The translations under genes and the position numbers were made by a program. This document shows, piece after piece, positions 54,276-63,138 of a DNA stretch of 64,000 nt. The first letter of the stretch is position 1, and each line of letters starts with the position of its first letter. Below the pieces are notes generated by a model that searched no databases, was not told the origin of the DNA, and was given only the letters and a program-made list of their open reading frames with translations. This stretch comes from Pseudomonadota bacterium (lineage in GTDB: Bacteria; Pseudomonadota; Gammaproteobacteria; Ga0077536), in contig JADJYF010000008.1 of assembly GCA_016719885.1 (NCBI GenBank), positions 62,001 to 126,000 on the forward strand, in the 5' to 3' direction.

Positions 54276-55910
54276 GTGTCCTTGCTGCTGGATGTCTTCT
54301 CGTTCCTGAGCGTGCTGCTGCGCTGTCTCGCGCTGACCGGCGCGGCGCTGGTGGTGGGCGGCGTGCTGTTTCGCCATGGCGTGGTGCTGCCGGTCATCGA
54401 CCGCGCCACCGGGCCGGCGCGCGATGTGCTGGCACGACTGACGAAGGTCCTGCGCGGCAGCGCGTGGCTGCTGGCGCTGACCGCGGCCACCACCGCCGGC
54501 ATCGACAGCATGGTGATGATGGGCTCGGTCGGCATGAGCGCCGGCGTGGCCCTGAGCGCGCCCTCGAACATCGCCGCGCTGGCCATCGTCGCGGGCGCGC
54601 TGACGATTGCCCTGGGCGACATCGACGCGCGGTGGCGCGCGCCGCTGGCGGCGCTCGCGGTGCTGGTCGGCATGGTGTCGACCACCCACGCGGTCAGTCG
54701 CCTCGATCACGCCACGCTGATGGTGGCAGCCTCGACCCTGCACCAGGTCGGCGCCTACGCGTGGCTGGGCGGACTGCCCTATTTCCTGGTGGTGCTGAAC
54801 CGCGCCACGGCGCAGGAACGTGCGCGCCTCGCGTTGCGTTATTCCCATGTGTGCGTGATGAGCGTCGTGCTGCTGGCGATTTCGGCCGCCTGCAAAGCCT
54901 GGATCTACATCGGCAGCGTGGCGGCGGTCTATGGCAGCCAGTACGGCGCGATGAGCGCCACCAAGGCCTTCATGCTGCTGGTGTTGCTCGGCTTCGGCGC
55001 CGGCAATTTCCTTGCCGTGCGCAAGCTCGCCGGCGACGCGGCGCTGGTCGAACGCGTACGGCGCTTCGTCGAAGTGGAGATGATGATCGCGGTGTCGGTG
55101 ATGTTCGTGGCCGGCGCGCTCACATCGCTGCCGCCGGCCGTCGACCTCGGACGCGACCTCGCGCCATGGTCGACGGTCAAGGAGCGTGTGTTCACGCTGC
55201 GCGCACCGCGTCTCGAGAGTCCCGACGCCAGCGAGCTCGCCATTCCCCAGGCGCAGGCGCGGCTCGATGCCCTCGCCGCCAGCGCCAACCAGCGCGCCCT
55301 GCCGGTGTACGTGCCGGGCGCCGGCCTGTCACCGCCGGTGGATGCCGCCGACGTGCTGTGGTCCGAATACAATCACAACTGGTCCGGCGTGTTCGTCACC
55401 GCCATCGGCCTCATCGCGCTGCTGGCCCAGGCCGGCTGGCGGCCGGCGCGCCACTGGCCGCTGCTGTTCGCGGCGCTCGGCGTGTTCGTGCTGCTCCGAT
55501 CCGATCCCGAGTCGTGGCCGATAGGCGACATCAACTTCTTCGCCGCCATGCGCGCACCGGAAGTGCTGCAGCATCGCCTCGCCGTGCTGGTGGTGTTCGT
55601 GTTCGCGTATTTCGAATGGCGCGTACGGCGCGGCACGCTGCCCGATACGCGTTACCAGTACGTGTTTCCCTTGAGCAATATCGTCGGCGGCATCCTGCTG
55701 CTGTCCCACAGCCACGATCTCAACAACCAGCAGGAGGCGTTGCTGATGGAATTGAGCCACCTCGGCATCGGCCTGTTCGCGATCGCGGCCGGCTGCGCGC
55801 GCTGGCTGGAGATCCGCGCGCAGGGCACGCTGGCGCGGGTCGCGGCCTGGAGCTGGCCGCTGTGTTTCGTGTGCCTGGGACTGGTGTTGATGTTCTATCG
55901 CGAGAGTTGA
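54276..55910 (+). CDS. CopD family copper-related membrane protein
   Basis: A 544-residue inner-membrane protein with about 13 helices. The first ~300 residues are the CopD-like core (LRCLALTGAALVVGG, STTHAVSRLDHATLMVAAST, GAYAWLGGLPYF). A second membrane region (about 365-540) has VLLRSDPESWPIGDINFFAA and HSHDLNNQQEALL, with a set of His residues that could take part in copper handling. It probably imports copper across the inner membrane with CopC. GTG start follows the copC stop by 9 bp. Confidence 0.85.
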   Translation: MSLLLDVFSFLSVLLRCLALTGAALVVGGVLFRHGVVLPVIDRATGPARDVLARLTKVLRGSAWLLALTAATTAGIDSMVMMGSVGMSAGVALSAPSNIAALAIVAGALTIALGDIDARWRAPLAALAVLVGMVSTTHAVSRLDHATLMVAASTLHQVGAYAWLGGLPYFLVVLNRATAQERARLALRYSHVCVMSVVLLAISAACKAWIYIGSVAAVYGSQYGAMSATKAFMLLVLLGFGAGNFLAVRKLAGDAALVERVRRFVEVEMMIAVSVMFVAGALTSLPPAVDLGRDLAPWSTVKERVFTLRAPRLESPDASELAIPQAQARLDALAASANQRALPVYVPGAGLSPPVDAADVLWSEYNHNWSGVFVTAIGLIALLAQAGWRPARHWPLLFAALGVFVLLRSDPESWPIGDINFFAAMRAPEVLQHRLAVLVVFVFAYFEWRVRRGTLPDTRYQYVFPLSNIVGGILLLSHSHDLNNQQEALLMELSHLGIGLFAIAAGCARWLEIRAQGTLARVAAWSWPLCFVCLGLVLMFYRES

Positions 55911-56026
55911 GCGCGCGCGCTGCGCGCTTGAATTCCGAGCCCCGCCAACCTCACCTTACGGTCAGGTGCGCGCGCCGCGCCGCTGCCCTATGCTTGGGCG
56001 CTCACTGGTGATGACAGGTCTAGTCC

Positions 56027-56887
56027 ATGGCACTCGAATTCACGCCTTTGCATCCCTTGTTCGTCGGCGAAGTGCGCGGTGTGGACCTGCGCCGCGTCGA
56101 GGACCGCGCCACGCTCGATGCGATCCGCGCCGGCATGGACCGCTACGGCGTGCTGGTGTTTCGCGAACAGCCCTTCACCGACAGTGAACAGCTGGACTTC
56201 GCGCAGCGCTTCGACGGCGCGCTGCATGCCAAGACCGGCTCGGCGGCGCTGGGCGCCAACCGCTTCGGCAACGAGGCCCTGACCGACATCTCCAACGTCG
56301 ACGAGCACGGCGCGGTGCTGGCGGCCGACGATCGTCGCCGCCATTACGGTCTGGCCAATCGCCTGTGGCATACCGACGCCTCGTTCGAGAATCCGCCGGG
56401 GCGCTATTCGCTGCTGTCGACGCGCGTGCTGCCGCCGGCCGGCGCCGACACCGAGTTCGCCGACATGCGCGCCGCCTACGACGCCTTGTCGCCGGCACTC
56501 AAGGCCGAGCTCGAAGGCCTCACCGTGCACCACTCCATCGCCTATTCGCGCCAGACCCTGGGCTTCGATTTCTCGCCCGGCGAACTCGAAAAGCTCAAGG
56601 GCGCCGTCCATCCCCTGATACGCCACAGTGCGGTCACCGGCCGTCGTGCGCTGTACCTGGCGTCCCATGCCTCGCGCATCGTCGAGTGGTCGCTGCCGGA
56701 AGGCAAACTCATGCTGCGCGAATTGATGGAACATGCCACCCAGACGCAGTTCGTCTACCGTCATCGCTGGCAGCCGCACGACCTCGTGATCTGGGACAAC
56801 CGCACGACCATGCACCGCGCCCGACCGTTCGAGGATCAGAAACACCGACGCGAGCTGCGCCGGGTGACGACGCTCGACATCGCCTGA
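56027..56887 (+). CDS. TauD/TfdA family alpha-ketoglutarate-dependent dioxygenase
   Basis: A 286-residue Fe(II)/2-oxoglutarate dioxygenase. The iron site HxD is in LWHTDASFENPP, the distal His is in TTMHRARPF, and the oxoglutarate-binding Arg is in ELRRVTTL. The spacing and the STRVLPPAGADTEFADMRAA stretch resemble TfdA (2,4-D dioxygenase) more than TauD. So it may cleave an ether, hydroxylate, or desulfonate an aryl or alkyl acid. It leads a rightward run with an LLM flavoprotein, a VOC protein and a TfdB-like monooxygenase. Confidence 0.92.
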   Translation: MALEFTPLHPLFVGEVRGVDLRRVEDRATLDAIRAGMDRYGVLVFREQPFTDSEQLDFAQRFDGALHAKTGSAALGANRFGNEALTDISNVDEHGAVLAADDRRRHYGLANRLWHTDASFENPPGRYSLLSTRVLPPAGADTEFADMRAAYDALSPALKAELEGLTVHHSIAYSRQTLGFDFSPGELEKLKGAVHPLIRHSAVTGRRALYLASHASRIVEWSLPEGKLMLRELMEHATQTQFVYRHRWQPHDLVIWDNRTTMHRARPFEDQKHRRELRRVTTLDIA

Positions 56888-56930
56888 CGCGCCCGCCCGT
56901 CCCTCCACGAAACGCCGAGGATAACCAGCC

Positions 56931-57905
56931 ATGTCCGTCCCTGCCCGCCGCGCTCGCCTCGGCGTCGTGCTCTCCACCGTCACCGCCGGTCCGCCGCAGG
57001 AATTCGTCGACATCGGGCGCCTCGCCGAGCAGCACGGTTTCGACTCGGTGTTCGTCAACGAAGGGCGCGGCGATGCACTGGCCTGCGCGCAGGCGATTGC
57101 CAGCGCCACCCGCGAGCTGACGGTCGGCACCAATATCGCCAACATCTATTTCCGCCATCCGTTCCTGGCCGCGTCCACCTGTCGCACCATCGCCGAACTG
57201 CACGGCGGGCGCCTGCGCGTCGGTTTCGGCATGAGTCACCGCGGCCTGCTCGGTTCGCTAGGCATCGACATGGGCGACGCGCGCAGCCATCTGCGCGACT
57301 ACGTGGCCTATGTGCAGGACGGGCTCGCCGGCCGCGCCGGCTCGGGCTTTCTGCAACAGCCGGCCTCCAGCGCACCGGTGCGCGTGTACGTGGCCGCCAA
57401 TACCGTCGAGAGCGCGGCGGTGGCGGGCGAAGTCGGCGACGGCCTGATGCCGTTCCTGTCGCCCATGAGCTACCTGCCGCGCCTGGTCGCGGCCGCGCGT
57501 GACAGCGCCGCGCGCCACGCGCGCGCGCTCGATGAATGCACCTGCGTGCTCAGCATTCCGACTTTCATCAGCGATGACGCCGACGCCGCGCTGTCCGCGG
57601 CGCGCTACAACCTCGCGTTCTTCGCGCTGCTGCCCAATTACCGCCGGCAATGGCGGCGCGCGGGCTTCGGCGCCGCCATGGACGCCATACGCGCGCTCGG
57701 CCGCGACGCGAGCCGCGCCGCGGCGGTCAAGCACATTCCCGATGAACTGGTGCGCGAGGTGTGCGTGTTCGGCAGCGCCGCACAATGCCGCGCGCAGCTC
57801 GACGCGTTCCGCGCCGCCGGCGCCGATCTGCCGGTAATCGCCGTCAGCCCGGTCAACGAAGACCGCCTGGTGGCGACGCGCAAGGCGATCGTGGCGCTCG
57901 CCTAG
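56931..57905 (+). CDS. LLM class flavin-dependent oxidoreductase
   Basis: A 324-residue luciferase-like TIM-barrel flavoprotein (F420- or FMN-dependent). The N-terminal LGVVLSTVTAGPPQEFVDIG and the middle GGRLRVGFGMSHRGLLGSLG are typical for the methylenetetrahydromethanopterin reductase-like branch. The ending AAGADLPVIAVSPVNEDR is also family-like. It starts 43 bp after the dioxygenase and is in the same run. The electron donor and substrate are not shown. Confidence 0.9.
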   Translation: MSVPARRARLGVVLSTVTAGPPQEFVDIGRLAEQHGFDSVFVNEGRGDALACAQAIASATRELTVGTNIANIYFRHPFLAASTCRTIAELHGGRLRVGFGMSHRGLLGSLGIDMGDARSHLRDYVAYVQDGLAGRAGSGFLQQPASSAPVRVYVAANTVESAAVAGEVGDGLMPFLSPMSYLPRLVAAARDSAARHARALDECTCVLSIPTFISDDADAALSAARYNLAFFALLPNYRRQWRRAGFGAAMDAIRALGRDASRAAAVKHIPDELVREVCVFGSAAQCRAQLDAFRAAGADLPVIAVSPVNEDRLVATRKAIVALA

Positions 57906-58026
57906 GGCGCGACAGCGGCGCGTTGCCTGTCGCGCGGGCCGCCTATATGCTCGCCGGGCACCCCGCCGCGGGAGCGTCGCCTCACGGTGACGATGCGGCC
58001 GGGCATCATCACCGCGGGGAAAGTCC

Positions 58027-58608
58027 ATGGCCAACACGCCGAAATTCGCTCATGCCGTTCTCATGACCAACCGTCGCGATGCGATGCGCGACTGGTATTG
58101 CGCGGTGCTCGACGCGCACGTCGTCTACGAAGACCCGATGATCTGTTTCATCACCTACGACGAGGAACATCATCGCCTGGCCTTGTTGAACCCGCCGCCC
58201 GACGCGCCGTTCGCCGAGCGCGCGCCGCATAGCGTCGGTCTCATGCACACCGCTTACACGTTTGCCGATCTCGGCGCCTTGCTCGCGCGCTTCGAGTCGC
58301 TGAAAGCGCGCGGCATCGAACCGAAGGTGCCGATCCAGCATGGCGTCACCACCTCGCTCTACTACCGCGACCCCGACGGCCAGTTCGTGGAAATGCAGGT
58401 CGACAATTTTGCCGACGCGGCGAGCGCCACCGCCTACATGCGTGGCCCGGAATTCGCCGCCGACCCGGTCGGGCCGGTCTACGACCCGCAGCGCATGCTC
58501 GATGATTTCAAGAACGGCGTGCCGGCGCGCGAACTGCAGACCCGCGCCTGGGCGCTGGCCGGCGCGCCCATGCCCCATGCGCTGGCCTTGTTCGCCAGCG
58601 CCGACTGA
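58027..58608 (+). CDS. VOC family protein (glyoxalase/extradiol dioxygenase fold)
   Basis: A 193-residue protein of the vicinal oxygen chelate fold. Metal ligands are expected in FAHAVLMTNRRDA (His), HSVGLMHTAYTF (His) and GQFVEMQVDNFAD (Glu), the usual His-His-Glu triad, so an active extradiol ring-cleavage or isomerase-type enzyme is possible. The C-terminal region is longer than in a simple glyoxalase. It sits in the run between the LLM oxidoreductase and the FAD monooxygenase, which agrees with an aromatic-ring cleavage step after hydroxylation. Confidence 0.85.
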   Translation: MANTPKFAHAVLMTNRRDAMRDWYCAVLDAHVVYEDPMICFITYDEEHHRLALLNPPPDAPFAERAPHSVGLMHTAYTFADLGALLARFESLKARGIEPKVPIQHGVTTSLYYRDPDGQFVEMQVDNFADAASATAYMRGPEFAADPVGPVYDPQRMLDDFKNGVPARELQTRAWALAGAPMPHALALFASAD

Positions 58609-58662
58609 GCGACCGCGCGCGCCGCACGGCGCGCCCATTCCAATCGAACAGGGAGACCGCGC

Positions 58663-60447
58663 GTGTCCGTCGCTTCGAGTACTTTTGATTTCGATATCCC
58701 GGTATTGATCGTCGGCGGCGGCGGTTGCGGCCTGACCACTTCGCTGATTCTTTCCGACCTCGGCGTCGAGCACCTGCTCATCGAACGCCACGCCGGCACC
58801 TCGATCCTGCCCAAGGCCCATTACCTCAACCAGCGCACCATGGAAGTGTTTCGCCAGCACGGCGTGGCGGACAGCATCTACGCGGTCGGTACGCCCATGG
58901 CGCAGATGAGCAAGGTGCGCTGGCGCACCTCGCTCGGCGGCGATGGTCCGCTGGACGGCAAGACGTTTTACGAGATCGACGCTTTCGGCGGCGGCAAGGT
59001 CGCACCGCTGTATGCACGCGACAGCCCCTGCCCGTCCTGCAACTACCCGCAGATCCGCCTCGAGCCGCTGTTGCGCCGACACGCCGAAAGTCGCGCGCCG
59101 GGCAAGCTGCGCTTCGGCCATGAACTGCTGTCTTTCACGCAGGACGGCGACGGCGTCACGGCGCTGGTCAGGGACGTGGCGGGCGACTGTACTTACAGCG
59201 TGCGCGCGCAGTACATGGTGGGCGCCGATGGCGGCAAGACCGTCGGACCGGCGCTGGGCGTGGAAATGTCGGGCCTCAAGAACATCGCGCGCATCGTCAG
59301 CTCACACGTCAGCGCCGACCTGTCGCCGTGGTGGGACGATGCCTGCCTCATCACCTGGTTCATCAATCCCGATCACGGCGGCACCTTCGGCAGCGGCGCG
59401 ATGGTGCCGATGGGCCCGACCTGGGGCAGGCACTCGGAAGAATGGACCATCCACTTCAATTTCAATCCGGACGACCCCGAGCAGATCGACGAGGTGAGCG
59501 TGCTGCCGCGCCTGCGCGCGCTGCTGAAACTGCCGGACACGCCGATGACGGTGCACAAGGTCAGCCACTGGACGCTGGAGGGCGTGCTCGCCGATCGCTA
59601 CCAGGTCGGCCGCGTGTTCCTGGCCGGCGACGCCGCCCACCGTCATCCACCGACCACCGGCCTCGGCCTCAACACCGCGGTGCAGGATGCGCACAACCTG
59701 GCGTGGAAGCTGGCGGCGGTGGTGCAGGGTCGCGCGTCGGCGAGCCTGCTGGACAGCTATGCGAGCGAGCGCCAACCGATCGGCCGGCGCAACGTCGACT
59801 GGGCGATGTTCACGGCGCTGAACCACGCGGTGCTCGACGCCGGCATGGGTTTCTCGCCGCTGCACAGCGATGCCTTGCGCGCCGCCAACTTCGAACTGTT
59901 CTTCTCCGACACGCCGATGGGCGCCACGCGTCGCGCGCGCGCCGCCGAGGTGTTCGAAACGCAGCGCACGGAATTCCAGGCGCACGATCTCGAGCTGGGC
60001 TTCTGCTACACGCAAGGCGCGCTGCTCGATGACGGCACGCCGCCGCCGCTGCCCGATCCCATGGGTGGTGAATACCACGCCACGACCCATCCCGGTCATC
60101 GCCTGCCCCATGCCTGGCTGCGGCATGCCGGCGAACGCCTGTCGAGCCACGATCTCGCCGGTCGCGACGGCGCCTTCGTGCTCATCACCGGCAGCGACGG
60201 CGCCGCCTGGCGGGACGCCGCCACCACGGTGTGCGCGCGCCTCGATGTCAAACTGGTGCAGGCCACCATCGGCGCGGGCCAGGCCTACGACGATGTCGAT
60301 GGCCGCTGGGCGGCGTTACGCGAGATCTCGGACCAGGGCGCAATCTTGGCGCGGCCGGACAATCACGTCGCGTGGCGGAGCCTATCTGGGGTGGCGGATG
60401 CCGAGCGCACGCTGGAGGCGGCACTGCGCGAGTTGCTCGGACGCTGA
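58663..60447 (+). CDS. FAD-dependent aromatic hydroxylase, TfdB/PheA-like
   Basis: A 594-residue class A flavin monooxygenase. The N-terminal FAD-binding motif is VGGGGCGLTTSLILSDLG, the ribityl motif is VFLAGDAAHRHPPTTGLGLN, and the C-terminal thioredoxin-like domain (about 420-594) is of the phenol-hydroxylase type. The whole resembles 2,4-dichlorophenol 6-monooxygenase (TfdB). It likely hydroxylates a phenolic ring. It starts with GTG at 58663 with GGGAGA ahead and is last in the run. A repeat array begins just after its stop. Confidence 0.9.
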   Translation: MSVASSTFDFDIPVLIVGGGGCGLTTSLILSDLGVEHLLIERHAGTSILPKAHYLNQRTMEVFRQHGVADSIYAVGTPMAQMSKVRWRTSLGGDGPLDGKTFYEIDAFGGGKVAPLYARDSPCPSCNYPQIRLEPLLRRHAESRAPGKLRFGHELLSFTQDGDGVTALVRDVAGDCTYSVRAQYMVGADGGKTVGPALGVEMSGLKNIARIVSSHVSADLSPWWDDACLITWFINPDHGGTFGSGAMVPMGPTWGRHSEEWTIHFNFNPDDPEQIDEVSVLPRLRALLKLPDTPMTVHKVSHWTLEGVLADRYQVGRVFLAGDAAHRHPPTTGLGLNTAVQDAHNLAWKLAAVVQGRASASLLDSYASERQPIGRRNVDWAMFTALNHAVLDAGMGFSPLHSDALRAANFELFFSDTPMGATRRARAAEVFETQRTEFQAHDLELGFCYTQGALLDDGTPPPLPDPMGGEYHATTHPGHRLPHAWLRHAGERLSSHDLAGRDGAFVLITGSDGAAWRDAATTVCARLDVKLVQATIGAGQAYDDVDGRWAALREISDQGAILARPDNHVAWRSLSGVADAERTLEAALRELLGR

Positions 60448-60900
60448 CGGGTGTTTCGACGACCGCGTGGTTCGCAGGCGCGGCTGTCAGACTGAAGTCT
60501 GACCCACAATAAGTGCCCTCGGCCCTGTGGGTCAGACTTCAGTCTGACACTCCAAATGCCTTGGCCCCTGTGGGTCAGACTTCAGTCTGACACTCCAAAT
60601 GCCTTGGCCCCTGTGGGTCAGACTTCAGCCTGACACTCCAAATGCCTTGGCCTCTGTGGGTCGTACTTCAGTCTGACACTCCAAATGCCTTGGCCCCTGT
60701 GGGTCAGACTTCAGCCTGACACTCCAAATGCCTTGGCCCCTGTGGCTCGTACTTCACTCTGACACTCCAAATGCCTTGGCCCCTGTGGGTCGTACTTCAC
60801 TCTGACACTCCAAATGCCTTGGCCCCTGTGGGTCAGACTTCAGTCTGACACTCCCGGGCGTTCATGATTTCGCCCCTGAAGGACCGGCGCAGGAACATAT
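60448..60900. other. intergenic region holding the 43-bp repeat array
   Basis: This 453-bp stretch between convergent genes contains the inverted and direct copies at 60485-60850. The remaining bases show no gene or terminator. Confidence 0.7.
60485..60850. repeat. tandem array of a 43-bp palindromic repeat, eight units, plus one inverted copy
   Basis: Direct copies start at 60526, 60569, 60612, 60655, 60698, 60741, 60784 and 60827, a strict 43-bp step; the last is only the 24-nt core. Each unit is a 24-nt core with a GTCAGAC-TTCA-GTCTGAC hairpin and a 19-nt linker (CTCCAAATGCCTTGGCCCC). An inverted core lies ahead at 60485-60508. Units 4, 6 and 7 have GTCGTAC in place of GTCAGAC, so some stems are damaged. 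The identical linkers rule out CRISPR. The same core occurs at 8082-8166 and 30512-30552. Confidence 0.9.
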
Positions 60901-61932
60901 TCAGTCACGCGAATTCCACGCCGAGCCGTCACCGCCCGGGCCCACGTTGTGGCGCGCGAACACCGCGGCCATGTCGGCATACAGCGCCTCGAGCGCCGCG
61001 ATGAAGGGCTCGCTGAAACCCTTGGTCAAATCCACCTGGCGCAGACGCGTCAGTTGTTCGTCGAAATAAATCGTGTCGCGGATCTGATGACACAGCGTGC
61101 CGGGTGCGACCGCCGTGAGATCGGTGCGTGGCGGCACGACGTACTGCAGGGCGCGCTCGCAGGCCAGCCACGCGCTGCGCAGACGCGTGGAAATCTCGTG
61201 GATGGCCTCCATCACCGCCAGCGAAGAACGCAGGTCGATGGACTCGACCAGCGACAGGCTGCCCTCGGCATTGTCGAGCGCGCCGTGCTCGTGTCGGAAC
61301 AGGTTGTCGATGGCGAGCGCGGTGCGGGTCTGCATGGTGGCGTCGAGCCGCGCGCGCGCCGCGTTGAGTTCCATCAGCATGGAACTGTAGCGCTTGTGTT
61401 CGTTGGCGACCGCCGTCTGCGCTTTCATGTCTTGCAGCGTGATCACCACGCCATCGAGATAGTGGGCGGCGAGCAGCGGCGCATGCTTGCGCAGCACCGC
61501 GCCGCATTCGGCCAACAGCGTATCGTTCGAGATCGCCGGCGCCAGTGGCGGGCCGGCCTTGGCGCGCCGCGCGCCGGACAGTGACAAGAGGTAGTTCAGC
61601 GCTTCTACGGTGTCTTCCTCGAGGCCCAGCAGTCTCACCACCAGGCCGTGGGCTTCGCGCTGACGTATGCGGCCGAACACCGAGCTGCGCTGGCGCTGGC
61701 CCTTGATGACCGACACGAAGAACACCAGCACGCCGGCGCCGGGCGTCGCCCAGCGTTCATCGACGGCGCTTGCGTGATCTTCGAATTCGAGCGTCATGCC
61801 GTCGCGCGCGATGTCGCGAATGAGCATCGGCATCACCTGCGGGCCGAGCCCCGCGACCAGCGCGCGGATCGCAAGGCGGCTACGCGCGGGCGGCGTGGCG
61901 GACGGGTTGTCGGAGTGTGCGGCCATGGGCAC
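60901..61932 (-). CDS. PilZ-like/DUF1631-like protein of unknown function
   Basis: A 343-residue soluble protein. The first ~110 residues are beta-rich, with MLIRDIARDGMTLEFEDH and RSSVFGRIRQREAHGLVVRL, like a PilZ fold, though the c-di-GMP RxxxR and (D/N)xSxxG motifs are not clearly intact. The rest is helical. Its end APGTLCHQIRD to FIAALEALYADMAAVF resembles the end of DUF1631 proteins, which have the same domain combination. It is convergent with the monooxygenase across the repeat array. I cannot assign a function. Confidence 0.5.
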   Translation of the reverse strand: MPMAAHSDNPSATPPARSRLAIRALVAGLGPQVMPMLIRDIARDGMTLEFEDHASAVDERWATPGAGVLVFFVSVIKGQRQRSSVFGRIRQREAHGLVVRLLGLEEDTVEALNYLLSLSGARRAKAGPPLAPAISNDTLLAECGAVLRKHAPLLAAHYLDGVVITLQDMKAQTAVANEHKRYSSMLMELNAARARLDATMQTRTALAIDNLFRHEHGALDNAEGSLSLVESIDLRSSLAVMEAIHEISTRLRSAWLACERALQYVVPPRTDLTAVAPGTLCHQIRDTIYFDEQLTRLRQVDLTKGFSEPFIAALEALYADMAAVFARHNVGPGGDGSAWNSRD

Positions 61933-61949
61933 CGGCTGTGGCGTTGTCG

Positions 61950-62999
61950 TCAGGCGCTGCGATTATGCACCCGTCGGCGCCGCACTAGCACCCACAGCGC
62001 GGCGCCCAGTTCGAGCACGGCCGCCGGCAGGGGTACCGCGCTCGGCGCCGAACCCGGCACGGGTGTGCCGGACAGGTCGAGGCTGATGGGCGGACCGTTG
62101 ATACCCGGCCGCGTGATGGGCCCGAGCGTGCCGCCGTCGAGCGGCTCATCCACCACCACGCCGGTGGGTGGCGGTGTCGGCGTCAAGGCCGCACCGACGA
62201 AGGCGGTGGTGGCGATACTCATCGCCACGCCGGGCCGCGCGCTCGAGAACACCGTGCCGGTATAACCCACGACGTCGACGAAGCCGGCGTGGAAGGAATT
62301 GCGCCAGTCGCCGAGGCCGGTGGCAGTCAGGCCGGCGTTGAGCGGATAACCCTCGGCGGCGCTCGACAGGACGGGCGCGTTGTCGCGAAAGTACTGCACA
62401 TGGCCGGCCAGTTCGTCGTGCAGGAACGAGTTCGGTTGCGCCCACCAGCGATCGGCCACGGCCGGGAATTCGCCGTCGAGCAAGGCGACGATGCCGAGCC
62501 CGTTGCCGCTCGCCGCCCAATTCACCATGTTGACCAGGTAGCCGCGCGCGCCGTCCCACAGGCCACAGCCGGAAAACGCCGCGCAGTTGCCGGAGTCACC
62601 GCGGATGGCATGGAAATCGGCGTCGGTGCCGGAAATGAAGGTGCGATCGCCGCGCGCCGCGCTGATGGCTGCGCGATTGTCGAGTATGGCGTCGTAGTTG
62701 GGCGTCGCCAGCGCGCCGCCCGGCGCATTGGTGCGAAAGGCCTCGCCGCTCTCGGTCACCAGCACGTCGTAGGCGCTGAAATCGGGCGTCGGGCTGTGGT
62801 TGTCGAAGAAGGTGAGATTCCAGGCCAGGCCACTGCCCTGCGGGTAGCCGGGCGCCAGGTTGGCGATGCTTTGAATGCCGCTGTCGGCGCCGCGATATTC
62901 CGACAGCGGATCGGCGTAGGTGTACCACAGCACGTTGATGGCGGCGGCCTCGGCCGAGCCCAATGCGCCGAGCAACGGCCACAGCGCCAGCCATCGCAT
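61950..62999 (-). CDS. VPLPA-CTERM sorted exported protein
   Basis: A 349-residue exported protein: signal peptide (about 1-19, LLGALGSAEAA), a ~270-residue domain starting AAINVLWYTYADPLSEYRG, and a C-terminal sorting signal with VPLPAAVLELGAALWVLV followed by RRRR. That motif is the VPLPA variant of the PEP-CTERM signal, processed by exosortase/archaeosortase-like enzymes; no such enzyme is in the window. The body includes HAIRGDSGNCAAFSGCGLWD with Cys residues. The fold is not recognised, though FISGTDADFHA reads like a glutamine-amidotransferase-like trait. ATG at 62999 chosen to start the signal peptide. Confidence 0.75.
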   Translation of the reverse strand: MRWLALWPLLGALGSAEAAAINVLWYTYADPLSEYRGADSGIQSIANLAPGYPQGSGLAWNLTFFDNHSPTPDFSAYDVLVTESGEAFRTNAPGGALATPNYDAILDNRAAISAARGDRTFISGTDADFHAIRGDSGNCAAFSGCGLWDGARGYLVNMVNWAASGNGLGIVALLDGEFPAVADRWWAQPNSFLHDELAGHVQYFRDNAPVLSSAAEGYPLNAGLTATGLGDWRNSFHAGFVDVVGYTGTVFSSARPGVAMSIATTAFVGAALTPTPPPTGVVVDEPLDGGTLGPITRPGINGPPISLDLSGTPVPGSAPSAVPLPAAVLELGAALWVLVRRRRVHNRSA

Positions 63000-63138
63000 C
63001 GTCGCCCCTGTCCTGAGTGAATGCGCCATGGCGGCACGCTAGCGCATTGTCGCGCGGCGCGAAACCTTGGCCGCTTCGATGACGCAATCATTTGCACTAT
63101 GCTCAGCGTCCGCCCAGTTCGCGAGCAGAGGGAGCCCC

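Noticed and set aside
60485..60850. CRISPR array
   Set aside because: The period is regular, but the linkers between 24-nt cores are the same in every unit, the core is an internal hairpin, and no cas genes are near. It is a tandem REP-type repeat.
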